From the NCBI GenBank assembly GCA_964396845.1, contig CAYNGH010000005.1, positions 1 to 52,815 on the forward strand: a stretch of 52,815 nt of DNA. Direction: 5' to 3'. Under the pieces are notes generated by a model, which was not told where the DNA came from, did no database searches, and was given only the letters and a program-made list of their open reading frames with translations. A program made the translations under genes and the position numbers. Of the stretch, positions 27,248-36,260 are shown one piece after another; within the stretch, counting starts at the first letter, position 1; every line of letters starts with the position of its first letter. This stretch comes from CAYNGH01 sp964396845 (GTDB lineage: Bacteria; Vulcanimicrobiota; JAJTBE01; CAYNGH01).

Positions 27248-28600
27248 ATGCCTTTGATGGAAAAGCTCCCGCCACAAAACATCGAAGCGGAAATGTCGGT
27301 GCTGGGGTCCTGCATGCTGGATCCCGCCGCAGCATTGAAAGCCACAGAAATCCTTCCCAGCGGAGGCGACTTTTACCGGGAGGCACACCAGGTAATTTAT
27401 AATTCCATTCTGGAATTGATGGAAAAAAATGAACCGGTGGACCTGCTGACGGTTTCCAACAACCTGAAAAAACATGACAAGTTTGAACATGTGGGAGGCT
27501 CCTCTTACCTTACAGAACTTCTCAATGTTATTCCCACCACGGGAAATGTGGAGCATTACTCCAAAATTGTCCGGGAAAAAGCCATCCTGCGATCCCTGAT
27601 CCATGCAGGGGCCAGCATCACTGAACTGGGATATGAAGAGAGCGATGAAGCTGCCCAGTTGCTGGACAGGGCCGAGGCCATTGTTTTTCGGATTGCCCAG
27701 GACAGGGTCACCCAGGACTTTTCCCTCATAAAGACTATCCTTTATGACACCTATGAGAAGCTGACAGAACTCTACAAGCGGAGAGCCCATGTAACCGGTG
27801 TCGCCACAGGATATGAACGTTTTGACTACCTCACCGCAGGGCTTCAGCCATCAGACCTGATTATCCTGGCGGCAAGACCGGGGATGGGCAAGACAGCCCT
27901 GGCATTGAATATCGCCCTGAACACCGCCACCCGGGACCAACAGAAAGTGGCGATATTTTCCCTGGAAATGAGCAAGGAACAGCTGACCCAGAGGCTTTTA
28001 TGCTCCAAGGCGGGAATCGACGCCAACCGCCTGCGCACAGGTTTTCTTGGAGAACAGGACTGGACCCGCCTGACCAAGGGCATGAATGAACTGGACGAAG
28101 CGCCGATATTTATCGACGACTCCCCATACCTGTCGGTCCTGGAGATGCGATCCAAGGCCCGCCGGCTCAAGAAAAACTATGGTCTGGACCTGCTGATTGT
28201 TGACTATATCCAGCTTATCCGGGGCACATCCAGATCCGATAACCGATCGGTGGAAGTATCGGAAATATCCCGTCAGCTCAAGGGACTGGCCAAGGAACTC
28301 AATGTGCCGGTATTGTGTCTGTCCCAGCTCTCCCGGAAAGTCGAGGACCGGGTTGACAAACGTCCTCTGCTCTCAGACCTGAGAGAATCCGGAGCCATCG
28401 AACAGGATGCCGATGTGGTGGTGTTCATCTACCGGGATGCATATTACAAGAGGAAAAGCGATGATTCCACGGAACCTGTTGACAATACAGCGGAAATTAT
28501 CATCGCAAAACAGCGAAACGGCCCCCAGGGAGTTGCAAAACTGGCATTCCTGGGTCAGTTCACCCGCTTTGAAAACCTGGAGGAGTTCGAGCCAGAATAA
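27248..28600 (+). CDS. dnaB: Replicative DNA helicase
   Basis: The protein has 450 residues. The N-terminal helical domain (PPQNIEAEMSVLGSCMLDP) binds primase; the C-terminal RecA-like motor has Walker A in RPGMGKTALAL (210-220), Walker B in LLIVDYIQLI, and the conserved QLSRKVEDR and SDLRESGAIEQDAD motifs. It forms the hexamer that unwinds DNA at the fork. It begins 2 nt after rplI, a common pairing. No intein or insertion is present. Confidence 0.95.
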   Translation: MPLMEKLPPQNIEAEMSVLGSCMLDPAAALKATEILPSGGDFYREAHQVIYNSILELMEKNEPVDLLTVSNNLKKHDKFEHVGGSSYLTELLNVIPTTGNVEHYSKIVREKAILRSLIHAGASITELGYEESDEAAQLLDRAEAIVFRIAQDRVTQDFSLIKTILYDTYEKLTELYKRRAHVTGVATGYERFDYLTAGLQPSDLIILAARPGMGKTALALNIALNTATRDQQKVAIFSLEMSKEQLTQRLLCSKAGIDANRLRTGFLGEQDWTRLTKGMNELDEAPIFIDDSPYLSVLEMRSKARRLKKNYGLDLLIVDYIQLIRGTSRSDNRSVEVSEISRQLKGLAKELNVPVLCLSQLSRKVEDRVDKRPLLSDLRESGAIEQDADVVVFIYRDAYYKRKSDDSTEPVDNTAEIIIAKQRNGPQGVAKLAFLGQFTRFENLEEFEPE

Positions 28601-28663
28601 AGAAATATCCGTTGCCGGTTGATTGAATCATACCTGTATAAAAATTTTTGGAGGAATTACCTG

Positions 28664-28849
28664 ATGGAAAAGAAACCCATAGAACACTTCAAAAAGGTGA
28701 TAAACCGATGGGAAGACACCGAAGAGAACCTCACCTGCGCCGAATGTGCCACATCCTGCCAATCGGCCTGCAAGACTTCCTGCACCATCGGAAATGTACC
28801 CTGTGACCTGAGAAAGGAAAGATTTATCAAGATAAAATCAAACAAATAA
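28664..28849 (+). CDS. SCIFF-like six-cysteine ranthipeptide precursor
   Basis: This 61-residue peptide has GGAGG 8-9 nt before ATG. It has exactly six Cys at 25, 28, 32, 36, 40 and 47, in the core CQSACKTSCTIGNVPC. In SCIFF precursors (ScfA/CteA) the conserved core is close to CQSACKTSCTVxNQxC, and a radical SAM maturase joins the Cys of CKTSCT to the Thr as a thioether; the equivalents here are Cys36 and Thr41. Differences are a new leader, VPC in place of NQxC, and 14 extra basic residues after the last Cys. The maturase normally sits next door but is absent; the next gene is convergent. It lies 63 nt after dnaB; TTGCCG/TATAAA (28612-28642, 19-bp spacer) might be its own promoter. Confidence 0.78.
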   Translation: MEKKPIEHFKKVINRWEDTEENLTCAECATSCQSACKTSCTIGNVPCDLRKERFIKIKSNK

Positions 28850-28891
28850 TCTTATCAAATCTCAGGCTGACCGCATAAAAGTCAAATCAGG

Positions 28892-28919
28892 GCATCGCAT
28901 CGGCGGTGCTCTTTTCTCT
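28892..28919 (+). terminator. Terminator after the SCIFF-like gene
   Basis: GCATCGC and GCGGTGC pair over 7 bp (one G-U) around ATCG, followed by TCTTTTCTCT. It ends the rplI-dnaB-peptide unit; on the minus strand it lacks a T run. Confidence 0.6.
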
Positions 28920-28926
28920 GACAGGA

Positions 28927-29259
28927 TTATTTCAGGGTAGATATTTCCTCTATGAGCTGTTGCGCCCGTTTGGACATTTCCGAATCGCCTTCCATGCTGA
29001 TAACCTTGCGGTAATCAGCCAGGGCCTGGTCATATTTCTTCAAGTGTTGATAACAACGGCCCCTCTTCATATAAGCCTCGGCAATGTTCGGATCCATTTC
29101 TATGGCCTTGTCGAGATCCTCAAGGGCTTCCTCAAATTGTTTGGCCATATACTTGGCATTTCCCGCATTCAGATAATAATTTGCGTCTTTTTCACACCCT
29201 GCACAAATAATCAGAATCGCCACACAAATAATCATCATCAAGGGAACATATTTTTTCAT
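28927..29259 (-). CDS. Small TPR lipoprotein
   Basis: The protein has 110 residues. A signal peptide (MKKYVPLMMIICVAILI) ends in the lipobox ICAGC, so the mature protein should be lipid-anchored at a Cys near residue 22. Two to three TPR units follow (around FEEALEDLDKAIEMDPN and YDQALADYRKVISMEGD). The start at 29259 is fixed by AGGAGG 6 nt upstream; a longer reading from 29301 is not supported. TPR lipoproteins commonly serve as assembly scaffolds. It lies 52 nt after dprA on the same strand. Confidence 0.85.
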   Translation of the reverse strand: MKKYVPLMMIICVAILIICAGCEKDANYYLNAGNAKYMAKQFEEALEDLDKAIEMDPNIAEAYMKRGRCYQHLKKYDQALADYRKVISMEGDSEMSKRAQQLIEEISTLK

Positions 29260-29311
29260 GGTAATCCTCCTAATTATATTTATATCATAATACCCTTGCA
29301 TCTGTCAGGGG

Positions 29312-30416
29312 TTACCTGGTGCAATAGATATTGCCCGGAGATCTCCTGATCAGACCTTTTAGTTCAAGGTTGAGAAGCAGGCCGTTAACCTTGGGGGCAG
29401 GCATCATGGATTCGCATATGATTCTTTCTGCCTCCATATTGTTTTCACCGATTATCTGGAGGATCCTCTTCTCCCCATCATCCAGATGCACCACTTCAAT
29501 CTCACATTCAGTATGGGGAAGTTCCAGATGCAACTCCTCAAGAATGTCGTCGGGACAGGTCACAGGCTTGGCGCCGTCGGAAATCAGGCGGTTGCATCCC
29601 TGGGAGTTTATACTGGTAATCTGTCCCGGAACAGCATATACCGCCCGGTTATAATCGGTGGCGAATTTGACAGTGATGAGAGCCCCGCTTTTAGGAGGCG
29701 CTTCCACCACCATCACCCCAAGACTCAAGCCCGCAATAATCCGGTTGCGGGCTGGAAAATGCCATCCCAAAGGGCCTTCTCCCGGTGGATACTCGGAAAG
29801 GACAGCCCCCTGTTCCTCCACCTGCCGGCACAGCTTTTTATTCTCCGGGGGATAGACGGTATCAAGGCCGGTCCCCACCACTGCTATGGTGCGACCTCCG
29901 GCATCCAGAGCAGCCCTGTGAGAAAATGAATCGATTCCCCGGGCCAGTCCGCTGACTATAGTCACGCCGGCTCCTGCCAGGGGGCCGATAATACGGCCTG
30001 TAACCTTGCGTCCATAAGATGTGGGCTTTCGGGTTCCCACCACTGCAATGGCCAGAGAATCCCCAGGCAGAAGATGCCCCCGACCATAAAGGATAATTGG
30101 AGGATCAATCACCTGAGCAAGGTTTTGTGGATAGCCCTCCCTGCCGTAAATCAACATCCAGATGCCCATATCCCGGGTTCGCCCGGCTTCCTTTTCCATC
30201 TCGAGAAAACTGTATTGCATCTGTTAAGGCTAAGGGATTTCTCCGGTGGGAAAGAAGCCTGGCCAGGGATTCCCTTCGGCTGTTGAAAATACCTTGAGGA
30301 TGTCCAAAATGATCCAGCAATATCCGGGCATCCCGGCATGTCATACCCCTGGTTCGCATCAGGGCCATGTAAAGGGCCAATTCGTCGTCGGGAATCTTGT
30401 TAGAATCAGGCTTCAA
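29312..30416 (-). pseudogene. dprA: DNA processing protein DprA, split by a one-base frameshift
   Basis: Two frames together make one DprA. Frame one starts at TTG 30416 (GGAG 6 nt upstream, just after the FHA gene stop) and encodes the N-terminal helix-hairpin domain (LMRTRGMTCRDARILLDHFG). The second frame begins at 30220 and holds the Rossmann core: VGTRKPTSYGRKV, SGLARGIDSFSHRAA, GTGLDTVYPPENKKL, WHFPARNRIIAGLS, then a winged-helix C-terminus. Dropping one A from the AAAA run at 30206-30209 joins them exactly (DAIQFLEMEK). The second frame has no ribosome site. It may be a real inactivation, a sequence error or +1 slippage. DprA protects incoming single-stranded DNA and loads RecA in transformation. 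Confidence 0.85.
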
Positions 30417-30419
30417 TCG

Positions 30420-31823
30420 TCACTCCAGAAATAATTCTGTCTGCCCCGCCAGCAAAACATCACCGCGGTTCAAGATCCGCCGGGATGAAATCCTGTGCTG
30501 GTTTATCCATGTGCCGTTGGTGCTTCCCAGGTCCTCCACCCACACCTGATCCTTCTGTCGATAAATCCGGGCATGAACACTGCTGAGGGAAGTGTCCCAC
30601 TCCATAATCAGATCCCCTTCTTCCCTGCCGATGGTCAGACTCTCAGGAAGAGGCATTCCCACTTTTCCGTCCCGGGAAACCAGTCGAATATCATCCCGTG
30701 TTTCCCTGTCCGGCTTCTTGTCAGTGCCGTGGCGAGAAACTTCCGATTCCACCGGGACAGAATCGGCAGATAACCTCTTCCCGACTGATTCCCTGCCCAG
30801 GAGGTGTTTTTGTTCCATGTCCCGGATACCCAACCTGGCCATAAGATCCTGATGATCCGGGAAAAGTTTTTTCACCTTGGATTCAAACCCGGCCCCTTCG
30901 GCAACACGCCCCTGTTCCCGGACAACCCTGGCCATCAGACCCTGCAAATCTGCCCAGAGATGAGGATCAATCTCCGGGGACTCCAGAGCTTTTTTTAGAA
31001 TTCCCTCGGCCACTGCGGGATTCCCCCGACGAAGCCATGAAAGAACAAGGATCTGCGCCATAATTATCCCGTCATGACTTACAGGGACAATCTCCTTGAG
31101 CATTTCGATGATTTTTTTGTCATTTTCCTGCTGGTAATAAAAAAGACAAAGAAACATCAGCAACTCCGGCATATCCGGCATCACCGACAGAAACTGCTCC
31201 AGGGTTTCTACCGCCATTTGTGATTGATGGGCATTCTGATAAGACAGCGCCAGCAGGAGATTCAACCCCGGCACATCGGGACAGAACCGGAAAGAAAGGT
31301 TGTCGGATATGCAAAGAGTCATCTGGAAGGAGGGAAAAAACCGGCCCAGTTTCTGACCAAGTCCCTGGGGAAGAAGACGGCATCGGGAAAAGTACTCCCC
31401 TGCCGATTCAAACTTCCCCTGATCCATCTCCAGACACCCCGCCATAAAATAAGCATCGGTGAGCTGAGGTTCCATGGAAATGGCCCGGTGGATTTTTTCC
31501 ATGGCTCCTTGGAAGTCGCCAAAAAACATCGAATAGACCGCTCCTGCCAGAGCCTTATCAGGAGCCTTCCTCACCAGCTTGCTGACAAAACCTCCCGCCA
31601 GACGGCGGGTCCCCACCGGTTCCAAAAACTGAACCCTGGGAACCATCCCTCCAAAGGACGAAACCAGGTGACGTTGATAATAAAGCCCCGTCCGGGCATC
31701 ATTTACCGGCCCGGATCCTTCCTCGTTCTTCATCTGCCGGGAAAGGGATCCAACGCCCCGGGCCGCCATACGTCCCACAACGCTCAGACCATCCTTGAAT
31801 GAATCCACATAATCCCTGCTCAT
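30420..31823 (-). CDS. TPR and FHA domain protein
   Basis: The protein has 467 residues. The N-terminal 380 residues are mainly helical with TPR-like repeats (FGDFQGAMEKIHRAISMEPQLTDAYF region). The C-terminal 80 are an FHA domain: TIGREEGDL, the SSVHARI phosphothreonine-binding strand and DLGSTNGTWIN. It should bind phosphothreonine proteins; no Ser/Thr kinase is in the window. ATG at 31823 has GGAGG 9 nt upstream; TTG at 31829 is too close to it. It is followed at once by dprA, whose start uses the GGAG spanning this gene's stop, so the two are translationally coupled. Confidence 0.87.
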   Translation of the reverse strand: MSRDYVDSFKDGLSVVGRMAARGVGSLSRQMKNEEGSGPVNDARTGLYYQRHLVSSFGGMVPRVQFLEPVGTRRLAGGFVSKLVRKAPDKALAGAVYSMFFGDFQGAMEKIHRAISMEPQLTDAYFMAGCLEMDQGKFESAGEYFSRCRLLPQGLGQKLGRFFPSFQMTLCISDNLSFRFCPDVPGLNLLLALSYQNAHQSQMAVETLEQFLSVMPDMPELLMFLCLFYYQQENDKKIIEMLKEIVPVSHDGIIMAQILVLSWLRRGNPAVAEGILKKALESPEIDPHLWADLQGLMARVVREQGRVAEGAGFESKVKKLFPDHQDLMARLGIRDMEQKHLLGRESVGKRLSADSVPVESEVSRHGTDKKPDRETRDDIRLVSRDGKVGMPLPESLTIGREEGDLIMEWDTSLSSVHARIYRQKDQVWVEDLGSTNGTWINQHRISSRRILNRGDVLLAGQTELFLE

Positions 31824-31900
31824 ATGCAAAAACCTCCCCGGGCTGATTTAATGCCGGGCTGGACTGTCAAACCGCAATTCGTATTTCGTCCCATGCCCGA

Positions 31901-33079
31901 CTAAGCTTTCACCCTTGCTTCCGACATAGTTTTCATCCGATGGACCGCTTCATCAATCCTGTCATCGGGTAGGGTCAAAGATATGCGGAAATAACCTTCG
32001 CCATGCTTTCCGAAACCGACTCCCGGAGTCACCAGCACTCCGGTTCGATTCAGAAGATCCCCGGCAAACTCCATGGAGGGCATTCCCCCGGGAGTGGGCG
32101 CCCAGATATAAAAGGTGGCCGGAGATTTTTCCGCAGAAATTCCCAGGGAATCAAGCCCCAGAATCATCCGATCCATCCTGCTGCGATAAACCTGTCGCAT
32201 ATCCCGGACAAACTCATCCCCCTGATTCAGGGCAACAGCAGATGCCTCCTGAATCGCAGTGAAGGTCCCCGAATCGATATTCTTCTTTATTGTCCCCAGA
32301 GCATTTATTACATGGCGATTCCCCACCAGGGCACCGGTACGCCAGCCGGTCATGTTATAGGGTTTTGACAGAGAGAAAAACTCCACCGCCACATCCTTTG
32401 CTCCCTCCAGGGAGAGTATCGACGGAGGAGGAGAGTTTTCGTCATAATAAATCTCTGAGTATGCATTGTCAGAACAGATAATGATGTCATATTTACGGGC
32501 AAAGGCCACCGCATCCCGGTAAAAATCCAAATCAGCTGTGGCTGCGGTGGGGTTGTTGGGGTAATTCAGGAACATCATTTTTGCCTGCCGGGCAACATCA
32601 TCAGGTATTCTGGAAAAATCAGGCAGAAAGCCATTCCTGGCCAGGAGGGGCATAAAATGGACTTGGGCTCCGGCAAAGAGAGCTCCAGTGAAATATACAG
32701 GGTACCCGGGATCCGGCGACAGCAGAATATCCCCCGGGTCCAGAACCGAAAGAGAAATATGGGCAATCCCCTCTTTTGAACCCAGAAGGGCCAGAACCTC
32801 AGAATCCGCCTCCAGAGCGACAGAAAAACGGCGCCGGTAAAAACCCGCCACAGCCTCCTTGAACAGGGAGATCCCGTCATAGGGAGGATAACAGTGATGT
32901 TGAGGCTTATTGACTGCTTCCTTCATAGCCTCTACCACAAGGGGAGCGCTGGGAGAATCGGGATCCCCCACGCCCAGGCTTATCACATCAACTCCCTGTT
33001 TTATTTTCTCCCCTTTCATCCGGTCAAGCTCTGCAAAAAGGTAAGGGGGGATCATATCAAGTCGTTTGGAAAATTTCAT
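31901..33079 (-). CDS. dapL: LL-diaminopimelate aminotransferase
   Basis: The protein has 392 residues of the fold-type I PLP aminotransferases. Key features are GVGDPDSPSA, YPPYDGISLFKEAVAGFY, LGSKEGIAH, FLNYPNNPTAAT, DNAYSEIYYD and the PLP lysine in SLSKPYNMTGWRTG. These closely match bacterial DapL, which converts tetrahydrodipicolinate straight to LL-diaminopimelate for lysine and peptidoglycan. ATG at 33079 has GGAGG 7 nt upstream; the longer frame to 33193 is upstream noise. No other lysine genes are near. A general aspartate-family aminotransferase is the main alternative. Confidence 0.85.
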   Translation of the reverse strand: MKFSKRLDMIPPYLFAELDRMKGEKIKQGVDVISLGVGDPDSPSAPLVVEAMKEAVNKPQHHCYPPYDGISLFKEAVAGFYRRRFSVALEADSEVLALLGSKEGIAHISLSVLDPGDILLSPDPGYPVYFTGALFAGAQVHFMPLLARNGFLPDFSRIPDDVARQAKMMFLNYPNNPTAATADLDFYRDAVAFARKYDIIICSDNAYSEIYYDENSPPPSILSLEGAKDVAVEFFSLSKPYNMTGWRTGALVGNRHVINALGTIKKNIDSGTFTAIQEASAVALNQGDEFVRDMRQVYRSRMDRMILGLDSLGISAEKSPATFYIWAPTPGGMPSMEFAGDLLNRTGVLVTPGVGFGKHGEGYFRISLTLPDDRIDEAVHRMKTMSEARVKA

Positions 33080-33164
33080 CAAGGAACCTCCACAGTTAAA
33101 ATGAATCAGGGGACACCGCATTTTCAGCGGGACAGGCTTAATCACAGGCCCCCTTGCGGATAGC

Positions 33165-33737
33165 CTACCAGCGGATGATATGGAAATGGTCAAACCATAT
33201 GGTGTTTTCCCTCTGGGGAGTCAAATCCACAAAGGCAACCCACTTGTGAAAATCGTTGGGGGGGATTTTCCCTTTGATGTTCATATGCATCTTGATGTCG
33301 TCAAAGCTGATCCTGTGCTGTTCCCATTCGGTCCCTACTCGAAAGGTCTTGTACATAAGCTCATCATTGGATTCTCGTTTTATCTGGATAGCATAGGTGG
33401 TAGGTTTCTCTGCTTTCATATAAAACGAAACCGTTGACAAGCTTTCCATCACGATGTTATCACAATAAAAGCCGGGTTTTCCCTTGGATGGCTCAGGGTA
33501 TGAATACTTCAGAGAACCCCATCCCACCGCCTTTTCTTCGTAATCGATCTCCATAGTCCCGTTGCCCTCGATTAACGGCTGCCAGCCGATATGGGCAAGG
33601 TCAAACTTGACGGTCTGTTCCATTGCACTGATGCTGATGGGGAAAGCCCCTCCCATAAGGGCGATTATCAGGGCGATTGTCCCGATAATTACCAGGAAAA
33701 TAAATATTGAATTCACTATTGATCTGAATTTTTCCAC
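33165..33737 (-). CDS. Membrane-anchored beta-sandwich protein of unknown function
   Basis: The protein has 190 residues. One membrane helix (about 11-32) is followed by a soluble beta-rich domain with many aromatic residues. Its pattern (GNGTMEIDYEEKAVGWGSLKYSY, FYMKAEKPTTYAIQIKRES, WVAFVDLTPQRENTIWFDHFHI) resembles galactose-binding/CBM-like or CIA30 folds that bind carbohydrate or other ligands at surfaces. GTG at 33737 has GAGG 8 nt upstream; the GTG at 33746 overlaps that site. It lies 85 nt upstream of dapL. The function is not assigned. Confidence 0.65.
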   Translation of the reverse strand: MEKFRSIVNSIFIFLVIIGTIALIIALMGGAFPISISAMEQTVKFDLAHIGWQPLIEGNGTMEIDYEEKAVGWGSLKYSYPEPSKGKPGFYCDNIVMESLSTVSFYMKAEKPTTYAIQIKRESNDELMYKTFRVGTEWEQHRISFDDIKMHMNIKGKIPPNDFHKWVAFVDLTPQRENTIWFDHFHIIRW

Positions 33738-33775
33738 AAATCCCACCTCTTGTCCTGATAGATTTTATCCTTATG

Positions 33776-33792
33776 TATAATTATGATATGAT
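33776..33792 (+). promoter_or_regulatory. Possible -10 elements upstream of the MetRS-like gene
   Basis: TATAAT (33776-33781) and an extended -10 TGATATGAT (33784-33792) lie about 90 nt before the TTG start. TTGTCC (33750) is 20 bp from the first, too far for a good -35, so the call is tentative. Confidence 0.35.
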
Positions 33793-33880
33793 GCAGGAAA
33801 ATCCTTCTGACTCCGCCGATGAAGGGTTTTAAGCGACATTCAAAGAACACATCTTAACAGCTGTAAGGCAGGAGGACCAA

Positions 33881-35413
33881 TTGAACAAAAACTTTTTCGC
33901 CACCACGCCGATTTATTACCCCGACGGTTTACCCGGCATCCAGACTGCATATTCCGCTGTCCTTGCCGACTGCATGTCCAGATATCACCGTCTTCTCAGG
34001 GAAAATGTCCTGATGCTCACCGGAACCGATGAACATGGAGTCAACATCCAGAAAGCCGCAGAAGCCCACCACAGGATCCCCCAGGATTTTGTTGACCAGA
34101 CATCAGAAAACTTCCGCCTGACATTTCGAAAGCTCCGTATCCGGGAAGACAGCTTTGTCCGCACCAGCAGTGAAGAACATATCCGGGTGGTGGAAGATGT
34201 CTTCCGGACCCTGGAAAAGTCAGATCATCTCTACAAGGGCCAATACAAGGGAAACTACTGTATAAGCTGTGAGAGCTTCTGGCCTGACAGCCTGATTTCC
34301 CGGGGACGTTGTCCCAAGCCCCGATGCATGGGACAGGTGGAAAAAGTCCGGGAAGAAGGTTATTTTTTCCGACTGTCAGACTTCACAGATCCCCTGCGGG
34401 AACAAATCCGGAACAATCCCGAATTTGTCTGGCCGGATCGCCACAGAAACACACTCCTGGAAACCATAGGCGATGGGATAAAGGATCTTTGTATAACCCG
34501 GCGAGGGCTGATATGGGGAATCCCTGTTCCCGACGACCCGGAATTCACCATATATGTATGGTTTGATGCCCTGCTGGGATACCTAACTGGCGCCGGATAC
34601 GGCAACGATGATTTTACACATCTCTGGCCCCCGACAGTTCAGGTAATCCGGGAAGACATCCTGACATTCCACGGAATAATCTGGCCCGCCATCTGCATGG
34701 CTCTGAGAATTCCCACACCCCGGAAACTTCTGGTCCATGGAAACATCCTGATTAACGGCAAATACTGTCCCTCCCACCAGCGAGGCCCGCTAAACCTGTC
34801 GGAGATACTGGACATATACGGTGCTGATGCCCTGCGGTATTTTTTCCTTCGCCAGAGTCCCACCGGCAACGATCTGGATGTCAATCTCCCATCCCTGGAA
34901 AAAAGGCTCAAACGGGATCTGGCCAATGACCTGGGGAACCTCTTCCAGAGATCCATCAGTATGATAGAAAAGTATTACAATTGCCATGTGCCGGACCCTT
35001 CCCGGCATTCTGCCCCCGAGAGAAACCTTGAACGAATTTTTCGCCAGGTAAAAAACGAATATAAGAAATCCATGGATTCCATGAAAATCCGGGAAGCCCT
35101 CATCAGCCTCTGGGACCTGGTGGACGGCCTGAACCGCTACATTCAGAACAACCAGCCCTGGAAAGAAGAAAATCCAAGCCGTCTGGCTACTGTCATATAC
35201 AATGTTGCCGACTACTTGAGGATCATATCCCTGATGCTCCGGCCCACATTGCCGGGAACCGCAAAAAAAATGTGGCGGGCCCTGGGTTTTTCATCGGACA
35301 TGGATACCCTCTGGTTTGACTCGGTAAGCCCCGGGCGATTCCCCAAGGGTCAGAAGGTTCACCCCATAAAACCTCTTTTTCCGAAAGTTGAAATCAGCGA
35401 GAATCATGATTGA
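33881..35413 (+). CDS. Methionyl-tRNA synthetase paralogue lacking HIGH and KMSKS
   Basis: The 510-residue chain aligns end to end with bacterial MetRS: ATTPIYYP, LTGTDEHG (47-53), SFVRTS, zinc-knuckle-like Cys 127, 130, 144 and 149, WFDALLGYL, FHGIIWPA, YGADALRYF, and anticodon-domain marks NDLGNLFQR and NNQPW. Yet the ATP-binding HIGH is Gly-Ile-Gln-Thr (19-22), KMSKS is Tyr-Cys-Pro-Ser-His (295-299), and GKDI is REDI. No frameshift explains this. It should not form methionyl-adenylate, though tRNA contacts may survive. The C-terminal dimer domain is absent. TTG has GGAGG about 5 nt upstream. It overlaps tatD, the normal metG neighbour, so it may sit at the ancestral metG site. Whether an intact metG exists elsewhere is unknown. 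Confidence 0.85.
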   Translation: MNKNFFATTPIYYPDGLPGIQTAYSAVLADCMSRYHRLLRENVLMLTGTDEHGVNIQKAAEAHHRIPQDFVDQTSENFRLTFRKLRIREDSFVRTSSEEHIRVVEDVFRTLEKSDHLYKGQYKGNYCISCESFWPDSLISRGRCPKPRCMGQVEKVREEGYFFRLSDFTDPLREQIRNNPEFVWPDRHRNTLLETIGDGIKDLCITRRGLIWGIPVPDDPEFTIYVWFDALLGYLTGAGYGNDDFTHLWPPTVQVIREDILTFHGIIWPAICMALRIPTPRKLLVHGNILINGKYCPSHQRGPLNLSEILDIYGADALRYFFLRQSPTGNDLDVNLPSLEKRLKRDLANDLGNLFQRSISMIEKYYNCHVPDPSRHSAPERNLERIFRQVKNEYKKSMDSMKIREALISLWDLVDGLNRYIQNNQPWKEENPSRLATVIYNVADYLRIISLMLRPTLPGTAKKMWRALGFSSDMDTLWFDSVSPGRFPKGQKVHPIKPLFPKVEISENHD

Positions 35414-36206
35414 ATATATTGACACCCATGCCCATCTGGACCCTAAAAGCTGTCCCGATGCCGGAGCTGCCATCGAGGAAGCCCGCCGGGCAGGGGTTCG
35501 ATGGATCGTGGTGCCGGGGATTGATCCGGAAACCTCACGACAGGGAGCACAACTGGCAGAAAAGCATCCCGGGGTCTGTTTTGCACCGGGAATCCATTGC
35601 CACGAGGCATCCCGTTTCTCAGAAGATGACCTCCCTGAGATAAGCTCACTTCTTTGCCATCCCAAGGCCGTTGCCCTGGGGGAAGTGGGCCTTGACTATC
35701 ACTATGATTTCACTCCGCCACCGGTGCAGAGGGAACTCCTCAATGCCCAGATGGATCTTGCCAGAAAAACAGGCAAGCCATTGATTCTTCATTGCCGGAA
35801 GGCAGAAGAGGATCTCTGGCGAATGATTAAATCATACCAGGGGAAACTCCGGGGAGTGGTTCATTGTTACACTGGAACCCCTTACTGGGCAACAAAGTTC
35901 GTGGAGGAAGGATTCCACATCGGCTTTACCGGGATTATCACCTTCAGGAAAGCTGGAGAAATCCGGGAAGCACTGAAGGCAGTGCCCCAGGATCGCATTC
36001 TCACGGAAACCGACTCGCCCTATATGACGCCGGTCCCCCACCGGGGAAAGAAAAACAGCCCGGCTCTGCTTCCTCTGATAGCGGAAGAAGCCGCACGGAT
36101 CAAGAGAAGCACCATCCAAAAGATGGCACCGGTTTTTTTAAGGAATGCTTCTGAATGTTTCAATCTTGATTTGAAAGAAGATATTTTGAAGAATACCGAC
36201 AGTTGA
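35406..36206 (+). CDS. tatD: TatD family metal-dependent deoxyribonuclease
   Basis: The protein has 266 residues of a TIM-barrel metallohydrolase. All metal ligands are visible: DTHAHLD near the N-terminus, the Glu in GEVGLDYHYD, the His in ILHCRKA and VVHCYTG, and the Asp in TETDSPY. TatD acts as a 3'-5' DNase in repair and peroxide tolerance and is widely linked to metG. The ATG at 35406 overlaps the preceding stop by 8 nt and matches the family N-terminus (MIEYIDTHAHLD); the TTG at 35388 would add six residues. The enzyme looks intact, in contrast to its upstream partner. Confidence 0.9.
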   Translation: MIEYIDTHAHLDPKSCPDAGAAIEEARRAGVRWIVVPGIDPETSRQGAQLAEKHPGVCFAPGIHCHEASRFSEDDLPEISSLLCHPKAVALGEVGLDYHYDFTPPPVQRELLNAQMDLARKTGKPLILHCRKAEEDLWRMIKSYQGKLRGVVHCYTGTPYWATKFVEEGFHIGFTGIITFRKAGEIREALKAVPQDRILTETDSPYMTPVPHRGKKNSPALLPLIAEEAARIKRSTIQKMAPVFLRNASECFNLDLKEDILKNTDS

Positions 36207-36260
36207 ACGATACCATAATTCCGGAATAGAGCCGAAAAAGATTCCGCAGGAGTGATTATT

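Noticed and set aside
30151..30339. Third frame across the dprA frameshift
   Set aside because: It has no DprA motifs; only the two frames joined at 30206-30209 make a DprA.
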